This document shows, piece after piece, positions 53,097 through 62,551 of a DNA stretch of 64,000 nucleotides. Location: contig NZ_NIHC01000005.1 in assembly GCF_002806945.1 (NCBI RefSeq), forward strand, positions 124,001-188,000, in the 5' to 3' direction. The position numbers and the translations under genes were made by a program. The notes below the pieces were generated by a model. The model did not search any database, had not been told where the DNA came from, and was given only the letters and a program-made list of their open reading frames with translations. This DNA is from Marinobacter salexigens. Lineage in GTDB: Bacteria; Pseudomonadota; Gammaproteobacteria; Pseudomonadales; Oleiphilaceae. Numbering within the stretch: the stretch's first letter is position 1; every line of letters begins with the position of its first letter.

Positions 53097-53834
53097 ATGG
53101 GCAGAGCCTATCAAAACCGCAAAGAATCCATGGCCAAAACGGCGGCGGCCAAAACCAAGGTGTATAGCAAGTACGGGCGCGAAATTTACATGGCGGCCAA
53201 ATCTGGCGGCCTCGACCCCCAGGCCAACCTGTCTCTGCGAGGGCTTATTGAGCGCGCAAAGAAAGACCAGGTTCCTACTCATGTTATTGAGAAAGCAATT
53301 GAAAAGGCCAAAGGCGGCGCCGGTGAAGACTATTCCACCGCTCGCTATGAAGGCTACGGCCCTGGCAATTGCATGGTTATCGTTGACTGCCTGACTGACA
53401 ACCCTAACCGCACGTTCGGCGATGTTCGACTGGCCTTCACCAAAACCAAAAGCAAAATCGGCACGCCTGGCACCGTCGCTCACATGTTCGACCACTGCGC
53501 GATTTTTGTGTTTAAAGACCAAGACGAAGATGCGGTTCTTGAAGCCCTGATGGAAGCAGATGTTGATGTGACCGATATCGAAAATGAGAACGATGCAATC
53601 ACCGTTTTCACTCCGAACACTGAATACGCCAAAGCCAAGCAAGCCTTGGAAGACGCATTCGAGGGAATCGAATTCGAAGTCGATGACATTCAGTTCTTGC
53701 CCAAAACCACCACCCCGGTAGAAGGCGACGATATCCCGATGTTCGAAAAGTTTTGCGACATGCTGAACGAACTGGATGACGTGCAGAACATATTCCACAA
53801 CGCCGAACTGCCTGAAGAGCAGCCAGAAAAGTGA
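53097..53834 (+). CDS. YebC/PmpR-family regulator (YeeN type)
   Basis: A 245-residue YebC-fold protein. The N-terminus [21 protein letters not shown] marks the YeeN branch and not classical YebC (which opens AGHSKWANIKHRK). The three-domain pattern is complete: helical N-domain, [23 protein letters not shown] core and the C-terminal ADVDVTDIE region. The family includes transcription regulators (PmpR) and, as shown for YebC2-type proteins, factors that ease ribosome stalling at proline runs. Its stop overlaps the GTG start of the amidotransferase gene. Confidence 0.92.
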   Translation: MGRAYQNRKESMAKTAAAKTKVYSKYGREIYMAAKSGGLDPQANLSLRGLIERAKKDQVPTHVIEKAIEKAKGGAGEDYSTARYEGYGPGNCMVIVDCLTDNPNRTFGDVRLAFTKTKSKIGTPGTVAHMFDHCAIFVFKDQDEDAVLEALMEADVDVTDIENENDAITVFTPNTEYAKAKQALEDAFEGIEFEVDDIQFLPKTTTPVEGDDIPMFEKFCDMLNELDDVQNIFHNAELPEEQPEK

Positions 53835-54565
53835 ACCAGCCAAAGCCAAGAGTAGCTATTCTCAAAACCGGTAGCACCTACCCGTCCATCGAAGCGCAGT
53901 TTGGTGACTTTGAGCAATGGTTCCTTCGCGGGTTATCACCCAATCTCGATGTTACTGTATTTAACGCTCAGGCTGACGAACTACCGAGCAACCCAGCCGA
54001 CTGGGATGGCATTGTAATAACAGGCTCACCCGCCATGGTCAGCGATCGCGAACCCTGGAGCGAACGAGCTGCCGAATGGCTGTCACGGGCAGTTGATAAG
54101 AGCATCCCCATGCTTGGCGTCTGTTACGGACACCAACTTCTCGCCCATGCTTTGGGTGGCGAAGTAGGCTATCACCCAGAAGGCCGCGAAAGTGGAACCA
54201 GAAAGGTCGAGCTGATCGCCAGCGCCCAGGATGACCCCCTGTTCCGCGACATGCCAAGTGTATTCAACGCTCAGCTCACCCACATGCAGTCGGTACTTAG
54301 CTTGCCCCCAGGCGCTGTTTTGCTGGGCCGCAATGAATTTGAGCCGCACCAGGCTTTTCGGGTTGGCGAGCGTGCATGGGGCGTGCAGTTTCACCCTGAG
54401 TTTTCCAGCGCAGTGATGAAAGCCTACCTAACCGTGCAGGCTCCAGCTCTCGAGCAGGAAGGGTTTGACCCACAAGCCATGATCAACTCGGTTGAAGATG
54501 CACCGGAAGCTTCTGGGCTGCTAGAGCGCTTTTCTACTCTGGTAATAAACAACCACGCAGGTTAA
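53831..54565 (+). CDS. Class I glutamine amidotransferase-like protein
   Basis: A 244-residue GATase1 domain protein (GuaA-like). The nucleophile elbow [15 protein letters not shown] (Cys about residue 97), and FHPEFS with the partner His and Glu, give a full Cys-His-Glu triad. No synthase domain is attached; such stand-alone members hydrolyse gamma-glutamyl amides or act with an unidentified partner. The start is GTG at 53831, overlapping the YebC-like stop (GTGA), hence coupled translation. Confidence 0.88.
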   Translation: MNQPKPRVAILKTGSTYPSIEAQFGDFEQWFLRGLSPNLDVTVFNAQADELPSNPADWDGIVITGSPAMVSDREPWSERAAEWLSRAVDKSIPMLGVCYGHQLLAHALGGEVGYHPEGRESGTRKVELIASAQDDPLFRDMPSVFNAQLTHMQSVLSLPPGAVLLGRNEFEPHQAFRVGERAWGVQFHPEFSSAVMKAYLTVQAPALEQEGFDPQAMINSVEDAPEASGLLERFSTLVINNHAG

Positions 54566-54583
54566 ATCCACACCGGGCTGCTT

Positions 54584-56029
54584 ATGGCATTGAAGGTATT
54601 GCTCGCATTCGTAGTTCTGACGCTGGTGGGTGTGGGTTTGTTTCACTCATACAAACCCCTGCCTGCCGGTATCAGCCACAACGGCGACACACACCCTCTC
54701 AATGACGCAATCCTGCTAAAGGATTCGACCAATCATCACAATGATGGCTCAGAAACCCGCGACCACGAGATATTCGACGAAATCCTGCGCCTCATCGGCC
54801 AGGCTCAGTCCTTCATTCTGGTCGACATGTTTCTCTTCAACAGCAGCAGCCCTGAAGGCGTGGACCACCGTCGACTTTCCGAGCAGCTAACCCAAGCCCT
54901 GATCAACCGAAAAGCAGAACAGCCAGAACTGGAGATAATTGTTATCTCTGACCCCCTGAACACCCTTTACGGAGGCTCAGAGTCACCCTGGTTTCAGGCA
55001 CTTCGCCAGGCTGGTATTCCCGTAACAGAAACCAACCTGCGACCACTTCGCGACAGCAACCCTGCGTGGTCTGCAATCTGGCGTATCTGCTGCCAATGGT
55101 TTGGCAATAATTCTGAAGGCGGCTGGCTGCCAAATGCACTGGGCACACAACCAGTTACTGTTCGCAGCTACCTTGCCCTGCCCAACTTCAAAGCAAACCA
55201 TCGCAAGGTTCTGGTAACAGATGAAGGGGATAAGCTGCGCGCCCTGATAACATCTGCAAACCCTCATGACGGCAGTAGTCGGCACAGCAACATTGCCATT
55301 AGTTTTACTGGCCCTGCGGTTGCCGATGTTCTGAGAAGTGAGCAAGCAGTTCTGGCTATGTCTGCCCAACCCAATCCGTTACTGGACGAGCTGATTAGTC
55401 GGACGAGCTCTCAACAGATGGCGGTTGATAGTGCGACTGGCTCCGTCGCAATCAAAACAGAATCTGCCATTCGTGATACCGCTCTCGAAATGATTGCTAA
55501 GGCCCAGAACGGTAGCCGCCTGGATCTCGCTCTCTTCTATCTCTCTCACCGTGGAATAGTTACTGCTCTACTCGATGCTCATGATCGTGGCGCAAAGGTG
55601 CGGGTGCTTCTCGATGCCAATAACGAAGCATTCGGACATCAGAAAAGCGGCATTCCCAACCGCCAGGTTGCCCTGGAACTTCACAAAGCCGGCATCCCTG
55701 TGCGCTGGTGCAACACCTTTGGTGAGCAGTGCCACAGCAAGTTGTTAATGCTCCGCCCATTAGCAGGCTCCACCGAACTTCTTCTGGGTTCCGCCAACTT
55801 TACCCGGCGCAACCTTGATGACCTCAACCTTGAAACCAACGCCTGGGTCGCCGTACCAGCTGATTCTGAAGTAGCTACGAAAGCCGTTGGCTTCTTTGAA
55901 ACTCAATGGCAATCAAGCCCCGGCAGTGATCCGGTACTGAGCCTGCCTTATGAGCGCTGGGCTGATGACTCCCGCCTACGCTACTGGCGCTACCGCTTGA
56001 TGGAAGCCACCGGGCTGTCTACCTTTTAA
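54584..56029 (+). CDS. Phospholipase D-like protein with an altered second HKD motif
   Basis: A 481-residue membrane-anchored PLD-superfamily protein. One N-terminal helix (LKVLLAFVVLTLVGVGLF) is followed by two PLD domains. The first motif is intact (HRKVLVTD, about residue 205). The second reads HSKLLMLRP (about 385): His and Lys are kept but the Asp is Arg. It is nearest to cardiolipin synthase/phosphatidyltransferase-like proteins. It begins 18 bases after the amidotransferase gene on the same strand. Confidence 0.85.
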   Translation: MALKVLLAFVVLTLVGVGLFHSYKPLPAGISHNGDTHPLNDAILLKDSTNHHNDGSETRDHEIFDEILRLIGQAQSFILVDMFLFNSSSPEGVDHRRLSEQLTQALINRKAEQPELEIIVISDPLNTLYGGSESPWFQALRQAGIPVTETNLRPLRDSNPAWSAIWRICCQWFGNNSEGGWLPNALGTQPVTVRSYLALPNFKANHRKVLVTDEGDKLRALITSANPHDGSSRHSNIAISFTGPAVADVLRSEQAVLAMSAQPNPLLDELISRTSSQQMAVDSATGSVAIKTESAIRDTALEMIAKAQNGSRLDLALFYLSHRGIVTALLDAHDRGAKVRVLLDANNEAFGHQKSGIPNRQVALELHKAGIPVRWCNTFGEQCHSKLLMLRPLAGSTELLLGSANFTRRNLDDLNLETNAWVAVPADSEVATKAVGFFETQWQSSPGSDPVLSLPYERWADDSRLRYWRYRLMEATGLSTF

Positions 56030-56124
56030 ATCAACCTCCTTGCCCAGCACCTTCGTTACCCAAAGTCTCCCTATACCTTCTGCTTATGCCATGAGGTTTG
56101 GTTTTTATCTTGCGACCATCTAAG

Positions 56125-56138
56125 CTGATGTAGATCAA
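56125..56138 (+). promoter_or_regulatory. ANR/FNR-like box upstream of atoE
   Basis: CTGAT-GTAG-ATCAA matches TTGAT-N4-ATCAA in nine of ten fixed bases, 27 bases ahead of the atoE start. This close position would suit a repressor-type or leader-proximal site as well as activation. Function is inferred from the match alone. Confidence 0.5.
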
Positions 56139-56164
56139 AATCAACAAGAACAAGGAGATACACC

Positions 56165-57472
56165 ATGCTCAACAGAGCTGCTCGGCCAATGGTCAGTCTG
56201 GTGGATAAATATCTGCCGGACCCATATATTTTCGTTCTAATTCTCTCACTACTCGCTTTCATCGCCGCCATGGTGTTTGAAGGCCACAGCCCAATGGCTG
56301 TGGTCGAAATGTGGGGCAATGGCTTCTGGAGTCTGCTCACCTTCTCAATGCAGATGCTGCTCGTCCTGGTTACAGGCTTTATGCTGGCCAGCACGCCATT
56401 TGTTCGTGGGATACTGAATCGGATTGCCGCACTTGCCAAAACCCCTGGCCAGGCCATTGTATTAGTCACATTCGTGGCGCTTATCGCAAGCTGGATCAAC
56501 TGGGGATTCGGCCTGGTTGTGGGTGCACTCTTTGCCAAGGCACTAGCCCGGCAGGTAAGGGTTCACTACCCATTGTTGATCGCCAGTGCCTACTCGGGCT
56601 TTATTGTGTGGCACGGTGGTCTTGCGGGCTCCATCCCTCTGGTAATCGCAACCGATGGGCATTTTACCGCTGATGTGATCGGCGTAATCGGCACCAGTGA
56701 AACCATCTTTGCGTTCTTCAACCTGGCAATCATTGTGGCGCTGTTTATTGTTGTGCCTGCAGTAAACCGAATGATGTTGCCCTCTGAGGAAGAAAGTATC
56801 TATGTGGACCCTGCGGTACTGGACGACGAACCGGATGCCAGCGTTTCTATCCTCCGCCCTGCGGATCACCTTGAAAACAGCAGAATACTGGCCTGGCTGA
56901 TTGGCTTCAGCGGCCTGGCATTTATTTTCCAGTATTTTATCGAAGGCGGTGGTTTGAACCTGAATATCGTCAACTTCATGTTCCTGTTCCTGGCGATCAT
57001 TCTTCACCAAACCCCCAAAAGGCTGCTCGATAGCCTGCATGAAGCTGTTAAAGGCGGCTCTGGCATTGTTATCCAGTTCCCCTTCTATGCCGGAATCATG
57101 GGAGTAATGACTGCCTCGGGGCTGGCCGCCAGCATTTCCTCAGGCTTTGTATCTATGGCCACAGCGGAAAGCCTGCCATTCTGGAGCTTTATCAGTGCCG
57201 GCCTAGTGAACATTTTTGTTCCCTCTGGCGGCGGCCAGTGGGCCGTGCAGGCTCCCGTTATGCTGCCAGCAGCTCAGGAGCTCGGTGCAAGCATCCCACG
57301 AGTGGCCATGGCAGTTGCATGGGGCGACGCCTGGACCAACCTCCTGCAGCCGTTCTGGGCACTGCCTGTACTGGCTATTGCAGGGCTCAAAGCGAAAGAC
57401 ATCATGGGATACTGCTTGATGTTGCTCATCATCACTGGCGCAATTATCAGTGTGGGCCTTACCTGGCTATAA
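56165..57472 (+). CDS. atoE: Short-chain fatty acid transporter (AtoE family)
   Basis: A 435-residue membrane protein of the AtoE/short-chain fatty acid uptake family, with about a dozen hydrophobic helices and a cytosolic loop near 200-240. The opening VDKYLPDPYIFVLILSLLAFI and the FVPSGGGQWAVQAPVMLPAA signature in the fourth fifth of the protein are those of the family. AAGGAG lies seven bases upstream of the ATG. Uptake of butyrate, acetoacetate and related acids is the likely role; atoDAB genes are not in the window. Confidence 0.9.
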   Translation: MLNRAARPMVSLVDKYLPDPYIFVLILSLLAFIAAMVFEGHSPMAVVEMWGNGFWSLLTFSMQMLLVLVTGFMLASTPFVRGILNRIAALAKTPGQAIVLVTFVALIASWINWGFGLVVGALFAKALARQVRVHYPLLIASAYSGFIVWHGGLAGSIPLVIATDGHFTADVIGVIGTSETIFAFFNLAIIVALFIVVPAVNRMMLPSEEESIYVDPAVLDDEPDASVSILRPADHLENSRILAWLIGFSGLAFIFQYFIEGGGLNLNIVNFMFLFLAIILHQTPKRLLDSLHEAVKGGSGIVIQFPFYAGIMGVMTASGLAASISSGFVSMATAESLPFWSFISAGLVNIFVPSGGGQWAVQAPVMLPAAQELGASIPRVAMAVAWGDAWTNLLQPFWALPVLAIAGLKAKDIMGYCLMLLIITGAIISVGLTWL

Positions 57473-58243
57473 GGACCGACAAACAACCGGGGGTCTCCTG
57501 GGGCCCCCGGTTTTCTGCAACGGCTTATGAAACAGCGCCACATCTTTGCGAGGCACGGTCATAATCCAACCCATACCCTGGGCAACAACCTCCAAAGTTT
57601 GTTCTCGATAGAACACAACGTGGGTGGGGTCCCGCCGATAGTGCCACTTATCAAATCTATCGTCGCAGGTCTGAAAACAGGTCATTATGCCCAACCATCC
57701 CCCGGGCTTTAACATTCCATCCAACTGGCTGAACACCTTGGCCGGATGGTGCAGATGCTCCACCACCTCCGTGCAGGTAATAAAATCATACTGTCCATTC
57801 AGTACTGCCTCAGCCGGATGGAAAAATGGATCATAAAGCGCCATTTCCATACCCGCTTCCCGCATCATCTCTGTTAGTGCAGGGCCGGGGCCGCAACCAA
57901 AATCCAGCCCGGAAGATCCTGGTGGAATTCGTTTGAGCATGGGTAAAGAAAGCTTTTCGAGAAAGGTCCGGTAGCCTGCATCGCTCAGATCATTATTATG
58001 CAGGTCGTAAACCGCACGTTCTGCTTCCGGGCCAAGCCAATGCTTCTTCGCCATAACTGTTGCACCACAATGCGAGCATCGCAGGTATTCTCTGCCATCC
58101 ACTACCCGAAAGCGTGCCAGCAACTCTTGCTCACACACCGTGCATAAAACGCCGGCACAAACGCTGGGTTGGGGCCTAACGAATGCCTTCAATTCCGTAT
58201 GCCCCAGTGCTTTTAAATCGTTTAAGTGCTTCGGTGAAAGCAT
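57467..58243 (-). CDS. SAM-dependent methyltransferase with N-terminal zinc ribbon
   Basis: Class I methyltransferase (258 aa from the ATG at 58243). Motif I is LDFGCGPGPALTEMM; motif II/III FITCTEVVEHLHHP and the later KPGGWLGIMT complete the fold. Before it is a C4 ribbon (LCTVCEQEL...YLRCSHCG). The start is uncertain: the ATG overlaps the end of the upstream gene by 68 bases, and a TTG at 58192 with GGGG upstream would cut the overlap to 17 while keeping the ribbon. The 3' end overlaps convergent atoE by six bases and contains the atoE terminator. Confidence 0.82.
   Translation of the reverse strand: MLSPKHLNDLKALGHTELKAFVRPQPSVCAGVLCTVCEQELLARFRVVDGREYLRCSHCGATVMAKKHWLGPEAERAVYDLHNNDLSDAGYRTFLEKLSLPMLKRIPPGSSGLDFGCGPGPALTEMMREAGMEMALYDPFFHPAEAVLNGQYDFITCTEVVEHLHHPAKVFSQLDGMLKPGGWLGIMTCFQTCDDRFDKWHYRRDPTHVVFYREQTLEVVAQGMGWIMTVPRKDVALFHKPLQKTGGPRRPPVVCRSL
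57485..57516 (+). terminator. atoE terminator inside the convergent methyltransferase gene
   Basis: CCGGGGG...CCCCCGG stem with TTTTCT tail, 12 bases past the atoE stop. The same bases encode the C-terminal Gly-Pro-Arg-Arg-Pro-Pro stretch of the methyltransferase on the other strand. Confidence 0.8.
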
Positions 58244-58928
58244 CCAGAAATTCCACAGATGTCTCCGGACTGAAAACCAGGTAAACCGGGCCACCACTGA
58301 TCGGTTTCTCAGAAGCTTTTATTTGATCCGCGATACCCAAGCGCGTCACTTGCCCACGAACAACATCCCGATTTGCCAGCATTGCATCGATACGTCCGAG
58401 CAACAGCATCTTCAACCCTGACTCAATTGTCGGCGTATTCACCTTCTCAAAATGAGTGGCGGCCCTGATTTCAGATGAATAAGTGTAGCCGGGGGAAACA
58501 CCAACGCTCATCCCTTTCAAAGAGTCCAGGTTTTCATATTGGAAATGTTTTTCCCGAAGTGTGTATACGGCCGTTTCACTATCCAGAAGCGCCTCACCCG
58601 GAAAGCGAAATATTACCTCGCGCTCCTCAGTTGCACCCAGACCAACAATACCGTCACGTACATTATCAAGCACCAGACGTTGCGCCCGCCTCCAGGGAAC
58701 AAACTCCAGCTTTACCTCATAACCCATGCTTTCGAGCACGTCTTTCGATATCTCCCAGAGCACACCAGCAGGACCCTGCGGCGTATCGTCAATCAGCCCC
58801 GGCCACTCCTCTGTTACCAAATGAAGCGTCTGTGCTGACGCCGGCAATGTGAGAAGCAGCAATAAACCGACGCAGGCTTTGCTGAAACACATCCGCCATA
58901 CCGGGAGAAAATAACGGGTATAATTCAT
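58176..58928 (-). CDS. Periplasmic binding protein, SBP family 3
   Basis: A 250-residue protein with a signal peptide (CFSKACVGLLLLLTLPASAQ) and a family 3 solute-binding fold opening LHLVTEEWPGLIDDTPQGPAGVLWEISKDVLE. No permease or ATPase gene is adjacent, so it may act as an orphan sensor or scavenging protein, like the many ArtJ-type singletons of marine gammaproteobacteria. The start could be 58928 or the ATG at 58892; neither has a strong ribosome site. Confidence 0.8.
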   Translation of the reverse strand: MNYTRYFLPVWRMCFSKACVGLLLLLTLPASAQTLHLVTEEWPGLIDDTPQGPAGVLWEISKDVLESMGYEVKLEFVPWRRAQRLVLDNVRDGIVGLGATEEREVIFRFPGEALLDSETAVYTLREKHFQYENLDSLKGMSVGVSPGYTYSSEIRAATHFEKVNTPTIESGLKMLLLGRIDAMLANRDVVRGQVTRLGIADQIKASEKPISGGPVYLVFSPETSVEFLDAFTEALKRFKSTGAYGIEGIR

Positions 58929-59065
58929 GGAGTACGATGCTCTTAAGTCCAAGAGGAATACTGGAAAATAATGACAGACTAGCCATTGTAGCGCCAACCG
59001 ATGGGCTGCGAGTGAATCGGCTGCCTGTTATGATGCCACGTCTCAGCCTTTCAACCGGACATTAA

Positions 59066-60013
59066 ATGACCAACGTTCATTCCACACGCCTCAACAAATA
59101 CATCAGCGAAAGCGGCATGTGCTCCCGTCGTGAAGCAGATCGCTACATTGATCAAGGCAAGGTCATTATCAATGGCAAGCGCGCCAGTGTGGGTGACCAA
59201 GTACTACCCGGCGATACAGTCAGAGTAAACGGCCAGGTGATCCAGCCTAGAGCCGAAGAAGATCTGGTATTCATAGCCCTCAATAAGCCAGTAGGTATTG
59301 TTAGCACCACAGACGATGCAGAAAAGTACAACATTCAGCGCTTTGTTGGCCATAGTGCGCGCATTTTTCCCATCGGGCGTCTCGATAAAGATTCCCAAGG
59401 GCTGATCTTCATGACCAGCAACGGCGACCTGGTTAACAAAATTCTCCGCGCCGGCAACAATCATGAAAAAGAGTATGTGGTAACCGTCAACAAACCCATT
59501 ACCAAGTCGTTTATTCAGGGCATGGCAGGTGGCGTACCTATTCTTGGCACCATGACCAAAAAGTGCAAAGTGGTACAAGAGAGCCGCTTTGTGTTTCGCA
59601 TAGTATTAGTACAAGGACTGAACCGACAGATTCGCAGGATGAGCGAACATTTCGGATTTGAAGTCACTCGGCTCGAACGCGTGCGTATTATGAACGTCAA
59701 CCTGAAAGGGTTGGCAGTGGGTCAATGGCGGGATCTTACGGAGAAAGAGCTGGCGGGCCTGTTCGATGCCATACGTGATTCATCATCTGATGGCGCCCCG
59801 GACAAGCCTGTCACCCCCGGAAGAAAAGCGATGGGTAAACCCAAGCGTTCCTCACGGCCACCTGCATCCCGGCCCAAAGCAGGTCAGCGGGCAGGCAATA
59901 AAGGCAAAAGCAAAGCCGGGCCATCAGGCTCAAGACCACCTGCGAGCAAAAAACCTGCCTCGCCCAAGCGCCCCAAAGCCGGAAAACCAAGGCAGCGCAG
60001 CATTAAGCGATGA
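59066..60013 (+). CDS. rluF: 23S rRNA pseudouridine(2604) synthase RluF
   Basis: Pseudouridine synthase of 315 aa: an S4 RNA-binding domain ([24 protein letters not shown]...), then the catalytic RsuA-family domain with the Asp in [10 protein letters not shown] (about residue 107) and the conserved [12 protein letters not shown]. The RsuA/RluF assignment fits RluF by length and [15 protein letters not shown]. The last 65 residues are a disordered Lys/Arg/Pro/Ser tail ([20 protein letters not shown]...), which probably adds non-specific RNA affinity. Confidence 0.92.
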   Translation: MTNVHSTRLNKYISESGMCSRREADRYIDQGKVIINGKRASVGDQVLPGDTVRVNGQVIQPRAEEDLVFIALNKPVGIVSTTDDAEKYNIQRFVGHSARIFPIGRLDKDSQGLIFMTSNGDLVNKILRAGNNHEKEYVVTVNKPITKSFIQGMAGGVPILGTMTKKCKVVQESRFVFRIVLVQGLNRQIRRMSEHFGFEVTRLERVRIMNVNLKGLAVGQWRDLTEKELAGLFDAIRDSSSDGAPDKPVTPGRKAMGKPKRSSRPPASRPKAGQRAGNKGKSKAGPSGSRPPASKKPASPKRPKAGKPRQRSIKR

Positions 60014-60032
60014 ACTCCGCTTACCGGATGCT

Positions 60033-60350
60033 TCATTGGAGGTTTAACCAAATCAGTGTCAGCACGGCTATCCCCAGCAAAAACCAGCGGGCATAGGAAT
60101 CGGGCTTGCCATCATCAGCGTCCCGGGCCGTGACCGCTTGGTTCTTCGCCTCATACTCTGCTATCAGCTGCCGGGCCGGGTAGAGATCCTCATCGTCCAC
60201 ATGCACATTGCTGAAACCCGCCGCACCAATCTCGCCCATTGCGCCCTGCAGATAAAGGCCACCCACGTGGGTCTCAATACCACTGGCGTTCAGTAACCCG
60301 GCAACAATGTGAGCTTCTGTAATGTCCTTGGCCCGATAGGCTATTTGCAT
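60033..60350 (-). CDS. DUF2007 protein with C-terminal transmembrane helix
   Basis: A 105-residue protein with the DUF2007 'putative signal transducing' domain (YRAKDITEAHIVAGLLNASGIETHVGG) and a single C-terminal membrane helix (WFLLGIAVLTLIWLNLQ). The start at 60350 follows AAGGAG by seven bases; a longer frame upstream is not needed. It is divergent from the esterase gene. Confidence 0.83.
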   Translation of the reverse strand: MQIAYRAKDITEAHIVAGLLNASGIETHVGGLYLQGAMGEIGAAGFSNVHVDDEDLYPARQLIAEYEAKNQAVTARDADDGKPDSYARWFLLGIAVLTLIWLNLQ

Positions 60351-60466
60351 CGCCCGTCTCCTTCTGTGACATTTGAGGGCATAAACCGCAAAAATCTGCG
60401 ATGCTTTATACACAAAGCATAGTGTGCCCGGAGCATCCGGGCCAACTCTCAGGGTACGGGCTGCTC

Positions 60467-61543
60467 ATGTTCTGGATTATCGCCACTGTTGTTTTACTTA
60501 TCGTTGTGCTGACGTTTCTACTTTTTCGCATAGAGGATCTCTCCCATCTGGATGAGGAAACCTATTCCGTCAGGACAACAGGCCCCAGCTCCGAGAACCA
60601 GGATGTACTGGAACGCTTAAAAGAGATGCGCAGGGCTGGAAATGGTCTTCGCGGAAAAACACGGTTGATTGCAATGCGCAAGCATCTCGACAGCCTGAGC
60701 GACGGCCTTGAGCTTCGGTCCGAGTTTCGGCGGTGCGATAGCCCCCGTGGCGAATGGGTCATCGCGCCGGGGGCAGACACCCGGAGGCGGCTTCTCTACA
60801 TTCACGGCGGAGCTTGGGCCGCTGGAAGCCCCCGCAGCCATAGAGCTATTACCGACAGGTTGTCCCACATAGCCAATGCAGCCGTATTTGCCGTGGACTA
60901 TCGCCTGATGCCAGAGCATCGTTTTATGGATGGCGTACATGATTGCCGGGAGGCCTACACCTGGCTCGTCGAAAACGGCCCGGAAGGTGCCGGAGAGGCC
61001 TCATTCATTCTGGTGGCAGGCGATTCCGCGGGTGGCAGCCATACCCTTGGCCTGCTGGCCTGGGTACGTGACAATGGCCTGCGCCAGGCGGACGGTGCGG
61101 TGGCTTTCTCACCTTCCACCGACCTCACGCTGTCAGCACCGAGTAACCGCAGCAATATCTCTACGGACCCTATGCTGGGGCCTGTTTTTGGCGGTCTGTC
61201 GAAGATTCCCAAGCCGGTTATCTGGTGGGCGACACTGGCAGCCTTTCGCATATCCCCTACCAGCCCGGTTGCATCGCCCTTGTTAGGCAACCTTGCAGGC
61301 TTGCCGCCTACACTGATCCAGGCCAGCACGTCCGAGATGCTGCTGGATAACGCCAGGCGATATGCTGCAAAGGCAAAAGTTGCAGGCTCCCAGGTGGAAC
61401 TGCACACCTGGACAGACATGGTCCATGTCTGGCAAATCTTCACGCCTATGCTACCAGAGGCTGAACAGGCATTTGCCGACGTAAAATCGTTTATCAAACA
61501 GATTGAAGCCCAAAAGCACGCATCAGAGACAGCTCATACCTGA
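60467..61543 (+). CDS. Hormone-sensitive-lipase-type alpha/beta hydrolase
   Basis: A 358-residue membrane-anchored esterase of the HSL family (bacterial family IV). One N-terminal helix (WIIATVVLLIVVLTFLLF) is followed by HGGAWAAGSP (oxyanion hole, about residue 117), the nucleophile GDSAGG (about 188), and late Asp/His (DMVHVW). The start at 60467 puts the helix at the N-terminus. The 3' end overlaps convergent arfB by ten bases. Confidence 0.87.
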   Translation: MFWIIATVVLLIVVLTFLLFRIEDLSHLDEETYSVRTTGPSSENQDVLERLKEMRRAGNGLRGKTRLIAMRKHLDSLSDGLELRSEFRRCDSPRGEWVIAPGADTRRRLLYIHGGAWAAGSPRSHRAITDRLSHIANAAVFAVDYRLMPEHRFMDGVHDCREAYTWLVENGPEGAGEASFILVAGDSAGGSHTLGLLAWVRDNGLRQADGAVAFSPSTDLTLSAPSNRSNISTDPMLGPVFGGLSKIPKPVIWWATLAAFRISPTSPVASPLLGNLAGLPPTLIQASTSEMLLDNARRYAAKAKVAGSQVELHTWTDMVHVWQIFTPMLPEAEQAFADVKSFIKQIEAQKHASETAHT

Positions 61544-61947
61544 ACCTTGCCACGCAGCGCCTTGGTTCTGCCTTTTTGCGTTTTTTTATCCATCCGCTTG
61601 CGGCGGGCGGATTTTGAAGGCCGGGTAGCGCGGCGCACTTTTTGCACCTTGATCGCTTCCAGTATCAATTCTTTCAAACGCTCAAGGGCATCTTCCTTGT
61701 TCAACTCCAGTGTACGGAACGACTGGGCTTTAATGACCACCACACCGTCCTTGCTGATGCGCTGATCCTGCAGCGCCATAAGGCGCTCCTTGTAAAACGG
61801 CGGCAGTGCAGAGTTAGGCACATCAAAGCGAAGGTGAACTGCAGAGGCGACTTTATTTACATTCTGCCCACCGGGGCCCTGGGACCGAATCTGGGTAATC
61901 TCTATTTCCCATTCGGCAATTTCAACAGCATTGGATATTTTCAGCAT
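61534..61947 (-). CDS. arfB: Alternative ribosome-rescue factor ArfB (YaeJ)
   Basis: A 137-residue peptidyl-tRNA hydrolase that frees ribosomes stalled at the 3' end of non-stop mRNA. The GGQ loop is in RSQGPGGQNVNKVASAV (about residues 19-35) and the C-terminal tail is rich in Lys/Arg (RATRPSKSARRKRMDKKTQKGR), which inserts in the empty mRNA channel in the family. ATG at 61947; no strong ribosome site. Confidence 0.93.
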   Translation of the reverse strand: MLKISNAVEIAEWEIEITQIRSQGPGGQNVNKVASAVHLRFDVPNSALPPFYKERLMALQDQRISKDGVVVIKAQSFRTLELNKEDALERLKELILEAIKVQKVRRATRPSKSARRKRMDKKTQKGRTKALRGKVQV

Positions 61948-62040
61948 CGGACAAGGATAACAAAAGCAGCAAACCGTAACCTGACATCCCGGCAATTAGA
62001 TAATACAGTGGCTTTATAGAAGCTTAGTTCAGGACTTCAC

Positions 62041-62541
62041 ATGGCCAACATTGTCAAACATACCGTACTGGCAGTTTTAGTGTCGTTTGTACTGGGTGGG
62101 TGCGCCAGTAACCAGCATTTATCGTCTTCCCCCCTACACACGCAATATCACCCGGAAGAATCCGCTCCCGGCTCGGTGAAAGCCGATAAGCTATGGCAGG
62201 TTTTCGAGCGCTATCAGGGTGCGCCCTATCACTACGGCGGCACTACGGGCAGAGGTTTCGATTGCTCTGGTTTTATAACCACCGCATATCGTGAAAGCCT
62301 GGGCCAACAGTTACCCCGCACCACCTCACTCATGCTGCGACACGGCGAGGCGATATCCCCCGGAGACATTGAACCAGGTGACATCGTCTTTTTCCGTATC
62401 GCCGGCAAAGACCAGCACGCCGGCATTTACATGGGAGACAACCGCTTCATTCATGCCTCTACATCGTCCGGTGTCATCATGTCGGACCTGAATGGTTATT
62501 ACTGGCGTGGCCGCTTTTCCCAAGCCCGCCGCTTTGAATAA
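62041..62541 (+). CDS. NlpC/P60 cell-wall peptidase lipoprotein
   Basis: A 166-residue lipoprotein (lipobox VLGGCAS at 18-24) with an NlpC/P60 domain, cleaving D-gamma-glutamyl-meso-DAP bonds in the peptidoglycan stem. The triad is complete: Cys in GFDCSGF (about residue 79), His in DQHAGIY and a third His in RFIHAST. Length matches Spr/MepS or NlpC. MepS-like murein space-making is a possible role. It ends ten bases from convergent argO. Confidence 0.9.
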   Translation: MANIVKHTVLAVLVSFVLGGCASNQHLSSSPLHTQYHPEESAPGSVKADKLWQVFERYQGAPYHYGGTTGRGFDCSGFITTAYRESLGQQLPRTTSLMLRHGEAISPGDIEPGDIVFFRIAGKDQHAGIYMGDNRFIHASTSSGVIMSDLNGYYWRGRFSQARRFE

Positions 62542-62551
62542 GCGGCGGCGC

